Assembly (NCBI RefSeq): GCF_013375155.1
Contig: NZ_JABXOF010000012.1
Coordinates: 124,001-188,000 of the forward strand
Direction of reading: 5' to 3'
From: Serratia ureilytica
GTDB taxonomy: Bacteria > Pseudomonadota > Gammaproteobacteria > Enterobacterales > Enterobacteriaceae
Length of the DNA: 64,000 nt
This document shows, in pieces, positions 8,773-18,823 of this stretch. Positions within the stretch are counted from its first letter, which is position 1, and each line of letters opens with the position of its first letter. A program made the position numbers and the translations under genes. Below the pieces are notes generated by a model. The model was not told the origin of the DNA. It ran no database searches and worked only from the letters and a program-made list of their open reading frames with translations.

Positions 8773-9627
8773 ATGTTGCAAAAATCCGTACCGTTGGGCA
8801 TCTACGAGAAGGCGTTGCCGCCGGGCGAGGACTGGCTGGCGCGCTTGCAACTGGCGGGGGAGTTGGGATTCGATTTCGTTGAAATGTCGATCGATGAAAG
8901 CGACGGCCGTCTGGCGCGGCTGGATTGGAACAGCGAGCAGCGACTGGCGCTGATCGGCGCCGTTGCGGCCAGCGGTGTGCGCGTCCCTTCTTTGTGCCTT
9001 AGCGCCCATCGGCGTTTTCCGTTGGGCAGTGAAGACGACAGGACGCGCGAGCGGGGGCTGGAGATCATGCGCAAGGCCATCCGGCTGGCGCAGGATACCG
9101 GCATACGGGTGATCCAACTGGCCGGATATGACGTTTATTACCAACAGGCTACTGCGCAGACCCGCGCCCGGTTCCGCGCCGGCTTGGCGCAGGCGGTGGA
9201 GATGGCCAGCCGCGCGCAGGTCATGCTGGCGATGGAAATCATGGATTATGCGCTGATGAATTCGATCAGCAAGGCGCTGGGTTATGTCCACTACCTGAAT
9301 AACCCATGGTTTCAGCTGTACCCGGACATCGGCAATTTGTCTGCCTGGGACAACGATGTGCAGATGGAGCTCGTAGCCGGACGCGGGCATATCGTAGCGG
9401 TGCACGTTAAGGATACGCGGCCGGGAGAGTTTAAGAACGTGCCGTTCGGCGAGGGCGTGGTCGATTTCACCCGCTGCTTCGAAACGCTGCTTGCGAGCGG
9501 CTATCGCGGCCCCTATCTGCTCGAAATGTGGAGCGAGAAGGCGCCCGACCCGCTGCAGGCGGTGCGGGAGGCGCGTGCCTGGGTGGTTGAACGCATGGCA
9601 GAGGCCGGGTTGGAAATAGGGAGCTAA
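8773..9627 (+). CDS. ulaE: L-xylulose-5-phosphate 3-epimerase
   Basis: Converts L-xylulose 5-phosphate to L-ribulose 5-phosphate. The 284-residue TIM-barrel protein has the metal-binding set Glu155 (LAMEIMD), Asp185 (YPDIGN), His211 (VAVHVKD) and Glu251 (LLEMWSE), at the same numbers as in E. coli UlaE. It starts 9 bases after ulaD with AGGAG upstream, and one base separates its stop from the ulaF start. Confidence 0.96.
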   Translation: MLQKSVPLGIYEKALPPGEDWLARLQLAGELGFDFVEMSIDESDGRLARLDWNSEQRLALIGAVAASGVRVPSLCLSAHRRFPLGSEDDRTRERGLEIMRKAIRLAQDTGIRVIQLAGYDVYYQQATAQTRARFRAGLAQAVEMASRAQVMLAMEIMDYALMNSISKALGYVHYLNNPWFQLYPDIGNLSAWDNDVQMELVAGRGHIVAVHVKDTRPGEFKNVPFGEGVVDFTRCFETLLASGYRGPYLLEMWSEKAPDPLQAVREARAWVVERMAEAGLEIGS

Positions 9628-9628
9628 C

Positions 9629-10318
9629 ATGCTGGAACAACTGAAATGGCAGGTCTACAAAGCCAATATGGCGCTGCCTGAGCACGGGCTGGTGACCTAT
9701 ACCTGGGGCAATGTCAGCGGCATCGATCGGGCCAGCGATCTGATGGTGATAAAACCCAGCGGCGTGCCTTATGAAACGATGCGGGCGGAAGATATGGTGG
9801 TGGTGAATGCGCGAGGGGAGGTTGTTGAGGGGCAACTGCGGCCTTCATCCGATACGCCGACGCATCTGGCGCTGTACCGGGCATTCCCACAACTCGGCGG
9901 CGTCGTGCATACGCACTCCACTCACGCCACCGCCTGGGCCCAGGCGGGTGAGGCGATACCGGCGTTTGGCACCACCCATGCCGACTATTTTTCCGGCGAC
10001 ATTCCTTGCACCCGCGCGCTGACGGCGGAAGAGGTGGCGGGGGAATATGAATTGAACACCGGGCAGGTGATTATCGAAACCCTGTGCGGGCGCGAGCCGT
10101 TGCACATTCCCGGCATTCTGGCGTATCAGCATGGCCCGTTTAGTTGGGGCTGCTCGCCGGATGAGGCGGTGCATAACGCGGTGGTGCTCGAGGAGGTGGC
10201 TAAGATGGCGTGGATCAGCCGGGGCATTAACCCCGGCCTGCGCCGGATCGATGAACACCTGTCGGCGAAACATTTCAGCCGCAAACATGGCGCCGGCGCT
10301 TATTACGGCCAGCGCTGA
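9629..10318 (+). CDS. ulaF: L-ribulose-5-phosphate 4-epimerase
   Basis: Last step of the ascorbate route: L-ribulose 5-phosphate to D-xylulose 5-phosphate, which enters the pentose phosphate pathway. The 229-residue protein belongs to the class II aldolase/AraD family, with zinc ligands His94 and His96 in VVHTHSTHA and the Asp-Tyr tract [10 protein letters not shown]. coli UlaF has 228 residues. Its stop lies only three bases from the convergent malT stop, with no terminator between. Confidence 0.96.
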   Translation: MLEQLKWQVYKANMALPEHGLVTYTWGNVSGIDRASDLMVIKPSGVPYETMRAEDMVVVNARGEVVEGQLRPSSDTPTHLALYRAFPQLGGVVHTHSTHATAWAQAGEAIPAFGTTHADYFSGDIPCTRALTAEEVAGEYELNTGQVIIETLCGREPLHIPGILAYQHGPFSWGCSPDEAVHNAVVLEEVAKMAWISRGINPGLRRIDEHLSAKHFSRKHGAGAYYGQR

Positions 10319-10321
10319 CTA

Positions 10322-13036
10322 TCAGGCGCCGTACCCCATCATCTTCAGCAGCTGCTGCGCTTGCTGCACCGCTTCCTGGCGATGGGCCACGCCCAGCTTC
10401 TGGTATAGATTGCGGATATGGGTCTTGATGGTGGTGGCCGCTACATCCAACTCACCGGCGATCTGGTCGTTGCTGTAACCGGAATAGATCAACCCCAGCA
10501 CCTGCCATTCGCGTTGGGTCAACGGACTGGTGCGGATCAGTTCCGGCACCTGCGGATGGGTCAGCAGCTTATCGACGAAGTTCTCGTCGAAATGCGCGAA
10601 TTTGTGCCGATGATGCTGGTTGATGTCGCGCAGGATGCGCTGGGCGCGATGCTGTTCCAGCTCCGGCAGCGTGTTGAGCTGGATCAGCTGGCGCAGCTGC
10701 TGCGCCATCGCTTCGCCTTCGATGACGAAGTGGCTGATAAAGCCGGTGCGGTTGGCCAGCGACAGCGCTTCGATCAGCGCCTGCTGCGCTTCGCCCTTGC
10801 GCTCTTGCAGCCAGTAGAGCTGGTTGCTGAGCAGCAGATTGCGGTTGAGATCGCTCACCAGCCGCAGGCGACGGGCGTTTTCGTTCAGCTCATCCAGCAC
10901 CACGCCGGCCTCTTCATACTGGCCGAGCAGGATCTGCACTCGCGCGATGTTGCGCCATTGGCCCTGCGTGAAGTGGTTGTCCGCCATGCCGGGCTTTTCG
11001 GTGTGGCGCAGCCACTGGGCGGCGGCGGCGGTGTCGCCGGTCATTTGCCAGTGGATCACCCGCGACTTGTCGGTGTTGGTCAACCAGTCGCGATGATAGT
11101 GGGCGCCGTGCAGCAGGGTTTCGCAGCGCTGCAGATGGGTATTGGCGTTGTCCAGATCGCCGCGCGCCAGCGAGCATTTGGCCAACATGGCGATGCACTG
11201 CAGCTGCTGCTGCGGTTGGTAGTTGGCCAGAATTTTCAGCCCGGCGCGCGCCGCGTCTTCCGCTTCGTCCAAGCGCGACCATGACCACAGGATCTGGGCG
11301 CGGATGCGCAGCAGAAATTCGTGCATCGGCAGCTGTTCCAGGTGCTGCTCGCGGATTAGTTCGAACGCCTTATCCTGGGTTTCGTAAGCGGCCTGCAGGA
11401 AGCCTTGGGCGATAAGGATTTCGCTCTGCTGCAGCAGCGCCCAGAGCGCGTAATGGTTGGCCTGATGACGACGCGCCATCTGCTCGGTCTGCTGCATCAT
11501 CGGCAGCGCGCGCGCCAGTTCGCCCTTGCAGTGGTGCACTTCGCCGGTCACCGAGGTGGCGACGATGCGGCTGTAGTAGCTGGACAGCGGCAGGAACTTC
11601 AACGCTTCGGTCGCCAGCCGCTCGGCTTCTTCCGGTTTGCCGGCGTTGATCGCCACCTGGGCGCGCAAGGCGTCGAACTCGGCGTGCAGCGTTTGGTCTA
11701 TCTCGATTTTTTGTTCGCGCATGGTGCGCTCGGCGCGCTCCAGCAGGGTGTTGACCTCGCTGTAGCGGTGCTGGCTCTGCGCCAGCCAGGCCTGCAGCAG
11801 CGCCAGCTTGGGGTTTTGGATCAGGCGCTCATACGGCAGCGCGTTGAGGCACTCCTCCAGCAAGGCCAGTTCGCTGTGGTGGAACAGCGACCAGGCGTGT
11901 TGCAGCAGGATATCGCGCAGCATGCTGACGTCGCTGGCCGCCAGCGCGTGGTGAATGGCCTCCGCCGGATACCCCAGCGCCAGCCAGCCTTCGGCGGCGG
12001 CGCGGTGCAACCCCGGCAGCTCCAGCGCCAGTTCCCACTGGCAACGCTGGCGCAGGAAAGAGGCGAACAGCGGGTGGAAGTTGAACCATTCGCCGGTGTC
12101 GTCCATGCGGTGGATAAACAGCCCCTGGCGTTCCAGCTCCTCCAGCCGCTGCTGGCCGTTGTCTTCGCCGGTCAGCCGCACGATCAGCGCATCGTTCATT
12201 GAGCGCAGCACCGAACAGCGCAGCAGGAAGGCGCGCGCATCGGCATCGACGTGATCCAGCACTTCGTCTACCAGATAGTCGGACAGGTGACTGGCGTTCA
12301 GCCCCGCTAGCCGCTTGGCCGACAGTTGAGCGGACGAAGCGGATTGGCGGGCCGACAGCGCGATCAGCTGCAGCGCGGTGGCCCAGCCTTCGACTTCGTC
12401 ACACAGGCGGCTGCTGTCCTGCTGTTCCATCGGCGCCGCCAGGCGGCAGTCGAAGAACTGCTTGGCTTCCTGGTGGGTGAATGCCAGCTGCTGCGTGCCC
12501 ATTTCCAGCAGCTGATCGCGCACCCGCAAATTGGCGATGCCGAGCGGCGGCAGGGTGCGCGAGAGCAGGATCAGCGTCAGGTTTTCCGGCTGATGGCGCA
12601 GGAAGAAGCGCATGGCTTCGTGAATGGCGTCGTTGGTGATCAGGTGGTAGTCGTCGATCACCAGGTACAGCGGCTGGTGCCAGTCGGCCAGTTCGATAAA
12701 CAGCTGGGCGAACAGCGCCGACAGGCTGGCGTACTGGTGTTTCTGGCTCAGCGCCTCGCTCTTGACGCAGCGGCCGCCGCTGGCCTGCTGCAGCGCGGCG
12801 ATCAGGTAGCTGGCGAAGCGCTCCGGCTGGTTGTCGCTCTCATCCAGCGAATACCAGCCCAGATCGGCCTTGCCGGCCGCCCATTGGGCGATCAGCGTGG
12901 TTTTCCCGTATCCCGCCGGGCAATTGACCAGTGTCAGGCGATAGTTGCCCGCGCTGGCCAGTTTGGCCAGCAGGCGATCGCGGATCACGGTATTTTGCAG
13001 CCGTACCGGGCGGCTCAGTTTTGATGGGATCAGCAT
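10322..13036 (-). CDS. malT: ATP-dependent transcriptional activator of the maltose regulon
   Basis: STAND-class activator that binds maltotriose and ATP and then activates malPQ and other mal operons. The 904 residues (E. coli 901) contain the Walker A motif PAGYGKTT (40-47), the Walker B LYLVIDDY near 123-130, a long helical repeat region, and a C-terminal LuxR-type helix-turn-helix ([20 protein letters not shown]...). It is divergent from malP, with MalT boxes in the shared 460-base region. Its 3' end abuts ulaF, where E. coli has other genes. Confidence 0.97.
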   Translation of the reverse strand: MLIPSKLSRPVRLQNTVIRDRLLAKLASAGNYRLTLVNCPAGYGKTTLIAQWAAGKADLGWYSLDESDNQPERFASYLIAALQQASGGRCVKSEALSQKHQYASLSALFAQLFIELADWHQPLYLVIDDYHLITNDAIHEAMRFFLRHQPENLTLILLSRTLPPLGIANLRVRDQLLEMGTQQLAFTHQEAKQFFDCRLAAPMEQQDSSRLCDEVEGWATALQLIALSARQSASSAQLSAKRLAGLNASHLSDYLVDEVLDHVDADARAFLLRCSVLRSMNDALIVRLTGEDNGQQRLEELERQGLFIHRMDDTGEWFNFHPLFASFLRQRCQWELALELPGLHRAAAEGWLALGYPAEAIHHALAASDVSMLRDILLQHAWSLFHHSELALLEECLNALPYERLIQNPKLALLQAWLAQSQHRYSEVNTLLERAERTMREQKIEIDQTLHAEFDALRAQVAINAGKPEEAERLATEALKFLPLSSYYSRIVATSVTGEVHHCKGELARALPMMQQTEQMARRHQANHYALWALLQQSEILIAQGFLQAAYETQDKAFELIREQHLEQLPMHEFLLRIRAQILWSWSRLDEAEDAARAGLKILANYQPQQQLQCIAMLAKCSLARGDLDNANTHLQRCETLLHGAHYHRDWLTNTDKSRVIHWQMTGDTAAAAQWLRHTEKPGMADNHFTQGQWRNIARVQILLGQYEEAGVVLDELNENARRLRLVSDLNRNLLLSNQLYWLQERKGEAQQALIEALSLANRTGFISHFVIEGEAMAQQLRQLIQLNTLPELEQHRAQRILRDINQHHRHKFAHFDENFVDKLLTHPQVPELIRTSPLTQREWQVLGLIYSGYSNDQIAGELDVAATTIKTHIRNLYQKLGVAHRQEAVQQAQQLLKMMGYGA

Positions 13037-13176
13037 AGTATTCCAGGATATAAATCGCGGTTCCCGCCGGGATTGGAGTGGCGCTAATTATTTTATGGTT
13101 CGTAATTAATAGCTCCCCCTAACTTCTGCCAACCCTAAACGTATTGCAACAAGCTTCCGCATCGGCTTGGAGTTAA

Positions 13177-13192
13177 GTTGCTATCGATCACA
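13177..13192. promoter_or_regulatory. CRP-like half site on the malT side
   Basis: GTTGC-TATCGA-TCACA: one perfect CRP half (TCACA) and a poor other half (7 of 10 overall). E. coli malT needs CRP upstream of its promoter, and this is the best candidate on the malT side, about 140 bases before the start codon. Confidence 0.4.
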
Positions 13193-13204
13193 CTTTTTTA
13201 CGTT

Positions 13205-13337
13205 TGGTGTCGGAGTACGGCGATGCGGTTGCGGATCGCATTTCCGGCCATGGACAAAACTTCAGCAGCGCGAATACTTGTGCTAACGTCATGGTTAACG
13301 TTCTCAGTGCTCGCCGCACGCGTTGGCGGGCTTTTTT
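13205..13337 (+). ncRNA. Candidate small RNA (speculative)
   Basis: A stretch ending in a strong intrinsic terminator, with at least two further inverted repeats before it (GCGAT/ATCGC near 13221 and AACGT/ACGTT near 13285-13303). No protein gene reads rightward into it: malT is on the other strand and malP begins 160 bases later. No clear promoter was found, so the 5' end is arbitrary and the call is inference. Confidence 0.3.
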
Positions 13338-13341
13338 GCAT
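13309..13341 (+). terminator. Intrinsic terminator inside the malT-malP gap
   Basis: GCTCGCC and GGCGGGC form a 7-bp stem (one G-T pair) around a 9-base loop, followed at once by six Ts. It points rightward but has no known gene before it, so it ends either an unannotated RNA or stray transcription heading for malP. Confidence 0.65.
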
Positions 13342-13360
13342 CGTTGCAAGGGAGTCAAAA

Positions 13361-13376
13361 AGTGCCTGAGATCACA
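13361..13376. promoter_or_regulatory. CRP-like site upstream of malP
   Basis: AGTGC-CTGAGA-TCACA, eight of ten CRP consensus positions, 20 bases upstream of the first MalT box and about 120 bases before malP. Direct CRP action on malPQ is not established in E. coli, so function is uncertain. Confidence 0.45.
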
Positions 13377-13395
13377 ATTCCAGCTACGCCCCAAT

Positions 13396-13429
13396 CCTCC
13401 TCCCCAGCTAATCCCCAGGCGGGATGATG
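13396..13429. promoter_or_regulatory. MalT boxes of the malPQ promoter
   Basis: On the minus strand GGGGAGGAGG (13396-13405) fits the MalT box consensus fully, and GGGGATTAGC (13407-13416) fits partly; on the plus strand CGGGATGATG (13420-13429) matches at about eight positions. The cluster is 70-100 bases before the malP start, as expected for a MalT-dependent promoter. Confidence 0.7.
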
Positions 13430-13496
13430 CCGTCAGGCTTTCTCACCGGCACGATAGCGGCAATTTGACCCACTTACTGGATAGAGAGTTTTCCTT

Positions 13497-15902
13497 ATGT
13501 CACAGCCTACGCTCAAGAAGGATGCTTTTCTGGCGGCGCTCGCCCGTCAGTGGCAACGGTTCGGCCTCAGTTCCGCGCAGCAAATGACGCAACATCAATG
13601 GTGGGAAGCCGTCAGTGCGGCGCTGGCCGAGCAACTGGCCGCACAGCCGGCGCCGCGCAAAAGCGCCAAACCGCTGCGTCACGTGAACTACATCTCGATG
13701 GAGTTTTTGATTGGCCGGTTGACGGCGAACAACCTGATCAACCTGGGCTGGTACGACACCGTCGAGCAGGCGCTGGCCGAGCAGAACGTCAAGCTGGCGG
13801 ATCTGCTCGAGCAGGAAACCGATCCGGCGTTGGGCAACGGCGGGCTGGGGCGTTTGGCGGCCTGCTTCCTCGACTCGATGGCGACGGTGGAACAACCGGC
13901 CACCGGCTATGGGCTGAACTACCAGTACGGGCTGTTCCGCCAGTCGTTCCAGGGTGGGCAACAGCAAGAGGCGCCGGATAACTGGCAACGCGAGAGCTAT
14001 CCGTGGTTCCGCCACAACGCCGCGTTGGCGGTGGACGTGGGCATCGGCGGCAAGCTGGAGAAGCAGGCCGACGGCCGCGAACTGTGGCGCCCGGCCTTCA
14101 CCCTGCGCGGCGAAGCCTGGGATCTGCCGGTGCTGGGGTATCGCAACGGCGTGGCGCAGCCGCTGCGTCTGTGGCAGGCGACCCATCAGCATCCGTTCAA
14201 CCTGGGCGATTTCAACGACGGCAAATTCCTGCAGGCTGAGAAGCAGGGCGTAGAAGCCGATAAGCTGACCAAGGTGCTTTACCCGAACGACAACCATCAG
14301 GCCGGCAAGCGCCTGCGCCTGATGCAGCAGTATTTCCAGTGCGCCTGCTCGGTGGCGGACATTTTGCGCAAGCACCATCAGGCCGGCCGCAAGATTGAAG
14401 AACTGCCGAAGTATGAAGTGATCCAACTGAACGACACCCACCCGACCATCGCCATTCCGGAAATGCTGCGCATTCTGCTGGACGAGCATCAGCTGGAGTG
14501 GGAGGCGGCCTGGGCGATCACCAGCAACACCTTCGCCTACACCAACCACACTTTGATGCCGGAAGCGCTGGAGCGCTGGGATGAAAAATTGGTGCGCAGC
14601 CTGCTGCCGCGCCATTTCTCCATCATCAAACAGATCAACGCCAGGTTTAAAAAATTGGTGGATAAGCACTGGCCGGGCGACGAGGCGGTGTGGGCCAAGC
14701 TGGCGGTGCACCACGACAAGCAGGTGCGCATGGCCAACCTGTGCGTGGTCAGCGGCTTTGCGGTTAACGGCGTGGCGCAGCTGCATTCGGATCTGGTGGT
14801 GAAGGATCTGTTCCCTGAATATCACCAGCTGTGGCCGAACAAATTCCATAACGTCACCAACGGCATCACGCCGCGCCGCTGGCTGAAACAGTGCAACCCG
14901 GCGCTGTCAGGCCTGATCGACGAGACGCTGAAGGTGGAGTGGGCGGGCGATCTCGACGCGCTGCGCGGGCTGGAGAAATTCGCCGACGACGCGGCGTTCC
15001 GCCAGCGTTATCAGCAGATCAAACGCGACAACAAGGTGGCGCTGGCTCATTACGTGCACGGTGTGATGGGGCTGACGCTCGATCCGGACGCGATCTTCGA
15101 CGTGCAGATCAAACGCCTGCACGAGTACAAACGCCAGCACCTGAACCTGCTGCACATCCTGTCGCTGTATCGCCAGCTGCGCGACAACCCGAACCTGGAC
15201 ATCGTGCCGCGCGTCTTCCTGTTCGGCGCCAAGGCGGCGCCGGGCTACTACCTGGCGAAAAACATCATTTACGCCATCAATCAGGCGGCCGAGAAGATCA
15301 ATCACGATCCGCTGGTGAAAGATCGCCTGAAAGTGGCGTTTATTCCGGACTACCGCGTGTCGGTGGCCGAACTGATGATCCCGGCGGCGGATATCTCCGA
15401 GCAGATCTCCACCGCCGGCAAAGAGGCCTCCGGCACCGGCAACATGAAACTGGCGCTGAACGGCGCGCTGACGGTCGGCACGCTGGACGGCGCCAACGTC
15501 GAAATCGCCGAGCAGGTGGGCGAAGACAACATCTTTATCTTCGGCAATACCGTGGAGCAGGTGAAGGCGATAGTGGCGAAGGGCTACGATCCGCTCAGCT
15601 ACCGCAAGAAGGACAAGCACCTGAAGGCGATTTTGGATGAACTGGCGAGCGGCGCTTTCAGCCATGGCGACAAGCACGCGTTCGACATGATGCTGCACAG
15701 CCTGCTGGAAGGCGGCGATCCCTATCTGGTGCTGGCGGACTTTGCCTCGTACTGCCAGGCGCAGCGCCGGGTCGATGAGCTGTATCGCGATCGGGACGAG
15801 TGGACGCGGCGGACTATCCTTAACACCGCGCGCGTCGGCATGTTCAGCTCGGATCGCTCGATCCGCGATTATCAGCAGCGCATCTGGCAAGCCAAACGTT
15901 AA
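13497..15902 (+). CDS. malP: Maltodextrin phosphorylase
   Basis: Cytoplasmic GT35 enzyme releasing glucose 1-phosphate from maltodextrins by phosphorolysis, using pyridoxal phosphate. The 801 residues (E. coli 797) include the conserved [20 protein letters not shown] tract near 100-120 and the PLP-lysine motif [12 protein letters not shown], with the lysine at about residue 651. The start ATG at 13497 follows GAGAG. malQ begins nine bases later, forming malPQ. Start choice and length agree with the family. Confidence 0.97.
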   Translation: MSQPTLKKDAFLAALARQWQRFGLSSAQQMTQHQWWEAVSAALAEQLAAQPAPRKSAKPLRHVNYISMEFLIGRLTANNLINLGWYDTVEQALAEQNVKLADLLEQETDPALGNGGLGRLAACFLDSMATVEQPATGYGLNYQYGLFRQSFQGGQQQEAPDNWQRESYPWFRHNAALAVDVGIGGKLEKQADGRELWRPAFTLRGEAWDLPVLGYRNGVAQPLRLWQATHQHPFNLGDFNDGKFLQAEKQGVEADKLTKVLYPNDNHQAGKRLRLMQQYFQCACSVADILRKHHQAGRKIEELPKYEVIQLNDTHPTIAIPEMLRILLDEHQLEWEAAWAITSNTFAYTNHTLMPEALERWDEKLVRSLLPRHFSIIKQINARFKKLVDKHWPGDEAVWAKLAVHHDKQVRMANLCVVSGFAVNGVAQLHSDLVVKDLFPEYHQLWPNKFHNVTNGITPRRWLKQCNPALSGLIDETLKVEWAGDLDALRGLEKFADDAAFRQRYQQIKRDNKVALAHYVHGVMGLTLDPDAIFDVQIKRLHEYKRQHLNLLHILSLYRQLRDNPNLDIVPRVFLFGAKAAPGYYLAKNIIYAINQAAEKINHDPLVKDRLKVAFIPDYRVSVAELMIPAADISEQISTAGKEASGTGNMKLALNGALTVGTLDGANVEIAEQVGEDNIFIFGNTVEQVKAIVAKGYDPLSYRKKDKHLKAILDELASGAFSHGDKHAFDMMLHSLLEGGDPYLVLADFASYCQAQRRVDELYRDRDEWTRRTILNTARVGMFSSDRSIRDYQQRIWQAKR

Positions 15903-15911
15903 GGAGAGCGA

Positions 15912-18005
15912 ATGGATCGCAAGCGTATCGATCAGGCGGCAGCGCAGGCGGGGATCGCTGCCGATTTCATCAATGCTCACGGCAAACGGCAGGCGATTGA
16001 GCCGCAGACCAAGCGCAAGCTGCTGGCGGCCATGAAGTGGGCCGATGATGCGGTGCAGGATACCGCGCCGCCGCCGTTACCGGCGGTCAAGGTGTTCTAT
16101 CAGGGTGCGCCGTTGGCGCTGACGCCGACGGGCGAAGGCGAATACCTGTGGGCGCTGCAGCGTGAAGACGGCGAATGCCTGCAGGGGCGCGTCGGCGCGC
16201 GCAAGACCCTGACGCTGCCCGGCGAGCTGCCGGCGGGTTACCACCAATTGACGTTGAGCCAGGGCGCACGGCAGTGGTCATGCCGAGTGATCGTCGCACC
16301 GAGGCGCTGCTTCGAGCCGGACGCCTTGTTGACCGGCAAAAAGCTGTGGGGCGCCTGCGTTCAGCTGTACACGCTGCGTTCCGATCGCAACTGGGGCATC
16401 GGCGATTTCGGCGATCTGCGCCTGATGGTGGAAGAGGTGGGGGAACGCGGCGGCGCTTTCGTCGGCCTCAACCCGATCCATGCGCTGTACCCCGCCAACC
16501 CGGAGAGCGCCAGCCCTTACAGCCCCTCGTCGCGCCGCTGGCTGAACCTGGCGTATATCGACGTCAACGCGGTGGAGGATTTCCAGCGCAGCGACGCGGC
16601 GCAGCGCTGGTGGCAGAAGCCGGCGACGCAGAAACAGCTCGCCAAAGCGCGCGCTGCGGAGTGGGTGGATTACACCGCCGTGATGCAGCTGAAACTGGCG
16701 GCGCTGAAGCTGGCGTTTCCGGTATTTCAGGCGCGCAAGCCAAACGACGCGCAGCGTCAGGCGTTCGAGCAATTCGTGACGGACGGCGGCGACAGCCTGT
16801 ACCGGCAGGCGGCCTTCGACGCGCTGCATGCCCATTTGGCGGCGGATGACATCAGCCAGTGGGGCTGGCCGGCCTGGCCCGAACGTTATCGGCAGGGGGA
16901 TAGCGAAGCGGTGCGGCAGTTCTGCACTGAACACCAGGAAACGGTTCGTTTTTACCTGTGGCTGCAGTGGCTCGCGGCCACCCAGTTCGCGCAGTGTTTT
17001 GACCAGAGCAGGCAGCAGCAGATGCCGATCGGCCTGTATCGCGATCTGGCGGTCGGGGTGGCGGAAGGCGGGGCGGAAACCTGGTGTGACCGCGAGCTGT
17101 ACTGCCTGAAAGCGTCGGTCGGGGCGCCGCCGGATATTCTGGGCCCGCTGGGGCAAAACTGGGGCCTGCCGCCGATGGATCCGCACGTGATGGCGGCGCG
17201 CGGGTATCAGCCGTTCATCGATCTTTTGCGCGCCAACATGACCAGCTGCGGCGCGCTGCGTATCGATCACGTCATGGCGCTGCTGCGGCTGTGGTGGATC
17301 CCGTATGGCGAAACCGCCGATCGCGGCGCCTACGTCAAATATCCGGTGGACGATCTGCTGGCGGTGCTGGCGCTGGAAAGCCAGCGCCATCGCTGCATGG
17401 TGATCGGCGAGGATCTCGGTACGGTGCCGGTGGAAATCGTCGGCAAGCTGCGCGACAGCGGCGTCTATTCCTACAAAGTGCTCTATTTCGAAAGCGACGG
17501 CGAACACCATTTCCGCGCGCCGCAGGCCTATCCGGTGCAGGCGATGGCGACCATCACCACCCACGATCTGCCGACGCTGCGCGGCTACTGGCAAAGCGAC
17601 GATCTGACGCTCGGCAACCGGTTGGGTCTCTACCCGGACGCGGAAATCCTGCGGGCGCTGTTCGCCGATCGAGAACGCGCCAAGCAGGGGCTGCTGGATG
17701 GATTGCATCGTTATGGCTGCGTGCCGCAGAAGGTGGGCAAGAAGGCGGCGCTGCTCGGCATGAGCCCGCTGCTCAACCGCGGCCTGCAGCGTTATGTCGC
17801 CGACAGCGCCAGCGCCTTGCTTGGCCTGCAGCCGGAAGACTGGCTGGACATGGCCGATCCGGTCAACATCCCCGGCACCAGCGATCAGTACCCTAACTGG
17901 CGGCGCAAGCTGACCCGGACGTTGGAGGAGATGTTCGCCGACCCGCGGATAAACCGGCTGCTGAAGGATTTGGACAAGCGCCGACGCAAGGTGTCGGTGG
18001 GGTGA
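15912..18005 (+). CDS. malQ: 4-alpha-glucanotransferase (amylomaltase)
   Basis: GH77 enzyme that disproportionates maltose and maltotriose, making longer maltodextrins for MalP and releasing glucose. The 697 residues carry the nucleophile Asp452 (ALRIDHV), the acid/base Glu500 (VIGEDLG) and Asp552 (THDLPT). A ribosome site AAGGAGAG precedes the ATG. It ends the malPQ operon; the next feature downstream is a 125-bp palindromic repeat, where E. coli carries gntT before nfuA. Confidence 0.97.
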   Translation: MDRKRIDQAAAQAGIAADFINAHGKRQAIEPQTKRKLLAAMKWADDAVQDTAPPPLPAVKVFYQGAPLALTPTGEGEYLWALQREDGECLQGRVGARKTLTLPGELPAGYHQLTLSQGARQWSCRVIVAPRRCFEPDALLTGKKLWGACVQLYTLRSDRNWGIGDFGDLRLMVEEVGERGGAFVGLNPIHALYPANPESASPYSPSSRRWLNLAYIDVNAVEDFQRSDAAQRWWQKPATQKQLAKARAAEWVDYTAVMQLKLAALKLAFPVFQARKPNDAQRQAFEQFVTDGGDSLYRQAAFDALHAHLAADDISQWGWPAWPERYRQGDSEAVRQFCTEHQETVRFYLWLQWLAATQFAQCFDQSRQQQMPIGLYRDLAVGVAEGGAETWCDRELYCLKASVGAPPDILGPLGQNWGLPPMDPHVMAARGYQPFIDLLRANMTSCGALRIDHVMALLRLWWIPYGETADRGAYVKYPVDDLLAVLALESQRHRCMVIGEDLGTVPVEIVGKLRDSGVYSYKVLYFESDGEHHFRAPQAYPVQAMATITTHDLPTLRGYWQSDDLTLGNRLGLYPDAEILRALFADRERAKQGLLDGLHRYGCVPQKVGKKAALLGMSPLLNRGLQRYVADSASALLGLQPEDWLDMADPVNIPGTSDQYPNWRRKLTRTLEEMFADPRINRLLKDLDKRRRKVSVG

Positions 18006-18065
18006 CGATGAGGTGTCGTTGTATTAGGTCAAAGGATGAGAACTTTAGTCCCATCCAAATGACGG

Positions 18066-18190
18066 ATACCCGAATTAATTGGCGTTGCAGCTAGGCGGCA
18101 AGTGCGTAAAACCCCAGGAGCTTACTTAAGTAAGTGACTGGGGTGCGCGCATGCGGCCAACAACGCTGCAACTTCAAGTAAGAAGGGTAT
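18066..18190. repeat. 125-bp imperfect palindromic repeat element
   Basis: Begins ATACCC and ends GGGTAT, with matching inner blocks in both arms: TTGCAGC/GCTGCAA, ACCCCAG/CTGGGGT, and a perfect 14-bp palindrome CTTACTTAAGTAAG at 18121-18134 exactly at the centre. The whole unit could fold into one long hairpin. The right end overlaps the nfuA stop codon by one base. It resembles the mobile-type intergenic palindromes (ERIC/YPAL class) of enterobacteria, though I cannot assign the family. It lies between convergent malQ and nfuA and may stop both transcripts. Confidence 0.8.
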
Positions 18191-18765
18191 CAGTAGTAGG
18201 AGTGCTCGCCGCGCTGGTGCTCGGTCAAATCACGCACGCCCTTCAGCTCCGGGAACTTCTGCAGCAGCTCTTTCTCGATGCCTTCTTTCAGCGTGACGTC
18301 GACCATCGAACAGCCGTTGCAACCGCCGCCGAACTGCAGAATAGCCATGTTGTCGTCGGTGATCTCCATCAGCGTTACGCGGCCGCCGTGGCCCGCCAGC
18401 TGTGGGTTGATCTGCGACTGCAGCACGTATTCCACGCGTTCCATCAGCGGCGCGTCGTCATCGACCTTGCGCATCTTGGCGTTCGGCGCCTTCAGCGTCA
18501 GCTGAGAACCCAGCTGGTCGGTCACGAAGTCGATTTCGGCGTCTTCCAGATACGGCGCGCTCAGTTCATCGACATAGGCGGACAGTTTGTCGAACTTCAG
18601 TTCGGTATCCGTCGCTTCTACCGCGTCCGGCGGGCAATAAGAGACACCGCATTCGGCCGTCGGCGTGCCCGGGTTGATCACGAATACGCGGATTTGGGTG
18701 CCTTCTTCTTGATTTGCCAGCAGTTTGGCAAAGTGTTCCTGTGCAGCATCTGTTATACGGATCAT
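18190..18765 (-). CDS. nfuA: Iron-sulfur cluster carrier NfuA
   Basis: Carries [4Fe-4S] clusters to target enzymes and supports growth under iron limitation and oxidative stress. The 191-residue protein has an N-terminal degenerate A-type domain (about 1-95, with Cys39 and Cys44) and a C-terminal Nfu domain with the cluster-binding CNGC at residues 149-152. Sequence and length match E. coli. The stop codon touches the 125-bp repeat. gntX follows upstream on the same strand (58-base gap), so the two may be cotranscribed. Confidence 0.97.
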   Translation of the reverse strand: MIRITDAAQEHFAKLLANQEEGTQIRVFVINPGTPTAECGVSYCPPDAVEATDTELKFDKLSAYVDELSAPYLEDAEIDFVTDQLGSQLTLKAPNAKMRKVDDDAPLMERVEYVLQSQINPQLAGHGGRVTLMEITDDNMAILQFGGGCNGCSMVDVTLKEGIEKELLQKFPELKGVRDLTEHQRGEHSYY

Positions 18766-18823
18766 AGCATTAGCTCAATAGTTGACTTCTATAGTCGGTT
18801 ATAATACGCCCATTGCCGTGGCA

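Larger units (their letters stand above)
13037..13496. promoter_or_regulatory. Divergent malT/malP control region
   Basis: 460 bases without a convincing protein gene. They hold a weak malT promoter candidate on the minus strand (TTGGCA near 13130 and TATTAAT near 13106-13111), CRP-like sites at 13177-13192 and 13361-13376, a rightward intrinsic terminator at 13309-13341 with structured sequence before it, and MalT boxes from 13396 to 13429 ahead of malP. Confidence 0.7.

Noticed and set aside
13178-13369. 63-codon frame in the malT-malP gap
   Set aside because: It runs across the strong terminator at 13309-13341 and lacks a ribosome site or recognisable product; an RNA is the better idea.
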